8,582 nt of DNA from NCBI GenBank assembly GCA_030538175.1, contig JAUNUL010000117.1, positions 1 to 8,582 on the forward strand, in the 5' to 3' direction. Shown here in pieces: positions 8,479-8,582 of the stretch; the stretch's first letter is position 1, and every line of letters starts with the position of its first letter. The DNA comes from Propionibacteriaceae bacterium (lineage in GTDB: Bacteria > Actinomycetota > Actinomycetes > Propionibacteriales > Propionibacteriaceae). The position numbers and the translations under genes are program-made. Below the pieces are notes generated by a model. The model did not search any database, was not told where the DNA came from, and saw nothing but the letters and a program-made list of their open reading frames with translations.

Positions 8479-8582
8479 CGTGTTTTTACGTCATATGCAC
8501 TTTTGGGACCTTCCCATCTGGCCTTTGTGGTTTGGTGGGGGTTTCTTTGAGTTTGTTTTTTGATTGATTGCCAGTGCCGCAT

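Larger units (their letters stand above)
8408..8582 (+). other. rRNA operon leader (16S precursor 5' region), cut by window end
   Basis: Downstream of the tandem promoters, GGTTGCCCC (8414-8422) and TTTTTGAGAACTCAACAGCG (8461-8480) match the conserved leader of actinobacterial rRNA operons, followed by T/G-rich sequence and TTGATTGCCAGTG near the edge. Such leaders carry antitermination signals and the 5' strand of the RNase III stem that frees pre-16S rRNA. The mature 16S 5' end is not reached. The whole 442-bp stretch from 8141 to the end contains no supported protein gene. Confidence 0.85.

Noticed and set aside
8504..8516. TGGGA/TCCCA hairpin in the T-rich leader as an intrinsic terminator
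   Set aside because: Only five pairs with a 3-base loop and no uninterrupted T-run directly after it; a terminator inside an rRNA leader is unlikely.
8379..8567. 62-codon frame in the rRNA leader
   Set aside because: Starts inside the downstream promoter and runs through conserved leader elements; Cys/Phe-rich translation of T-rich leader RNA.

Overview
The window reads as ordinary chromosome from a high-GC Gram-positive (actinobacterial) genome. The evidence is the strong G/C bias at third codon positions, the actinobacterial flavour of TrpS, ThiG and the ThiF/MoeZ-type protein, a TPP riboswitch ending in a strong Shine-Dalgarno, and, at the right edge, an rRNA-operon leader that closely resembles mycobacterial and other actinobacterial leaders. 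A member of the Propionibacteriales or a relative would fit, but that is a guess. Every gene I can support is on the + strand, and the long minus-strand open frames are G+C shadows.

Left part (1-3148): the 3' end of a CBS-pair/CorC-HlyC membrane protein gene, cut by the window edge, overlaps trpS (tryptophanyl-tRNA synthetase) by ATGA. After a 64-bp gap with a stem-loop comes an APH-fold phosphotransferase of unknown substrate.

Middle (3149-6783): a TPP (THI-box) riboswitch lies directly before thiO-thiS-thiG-thiF, a compact operon for the thiazole half of thiamine. ThiO oxidises glycine to the imine (dehydroglycine). ThiF, here an E1-like domain fused to a rhodanese domain, would adenylate and sulfurate the Gly-Gly tail of ThiS. 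ThiG then joins the imine, ThiS-borne sulfur and deoxyxylulose phosphate into the thiazole. thiS/thiG and thiG/thiF overlap, suggesting translational coupling. thiC, thiD and thiE are not in the window.

Right part (6784-8582): a probably leaderless M20-family amidohydrolase gene, then about 440 bp without a credible gene. That stretch holds GC-rich hairpins, two tandem promoters with TTGACA -35 boxes and 17-bp spacers, and a leader with a GNRA-capped hairpin and a NusA/boxC-like sequence. This should be the promoter and leader of a 16S-23S-5S operon whose 16S gene starts just beyond the window.

I found no clearly new system. The least explained items are the kinase next to the thiamine operon, a strongly repeated GTACGCC/GGCGTACGCC word, and small RNA structures near thiS and in the rRNA leader.
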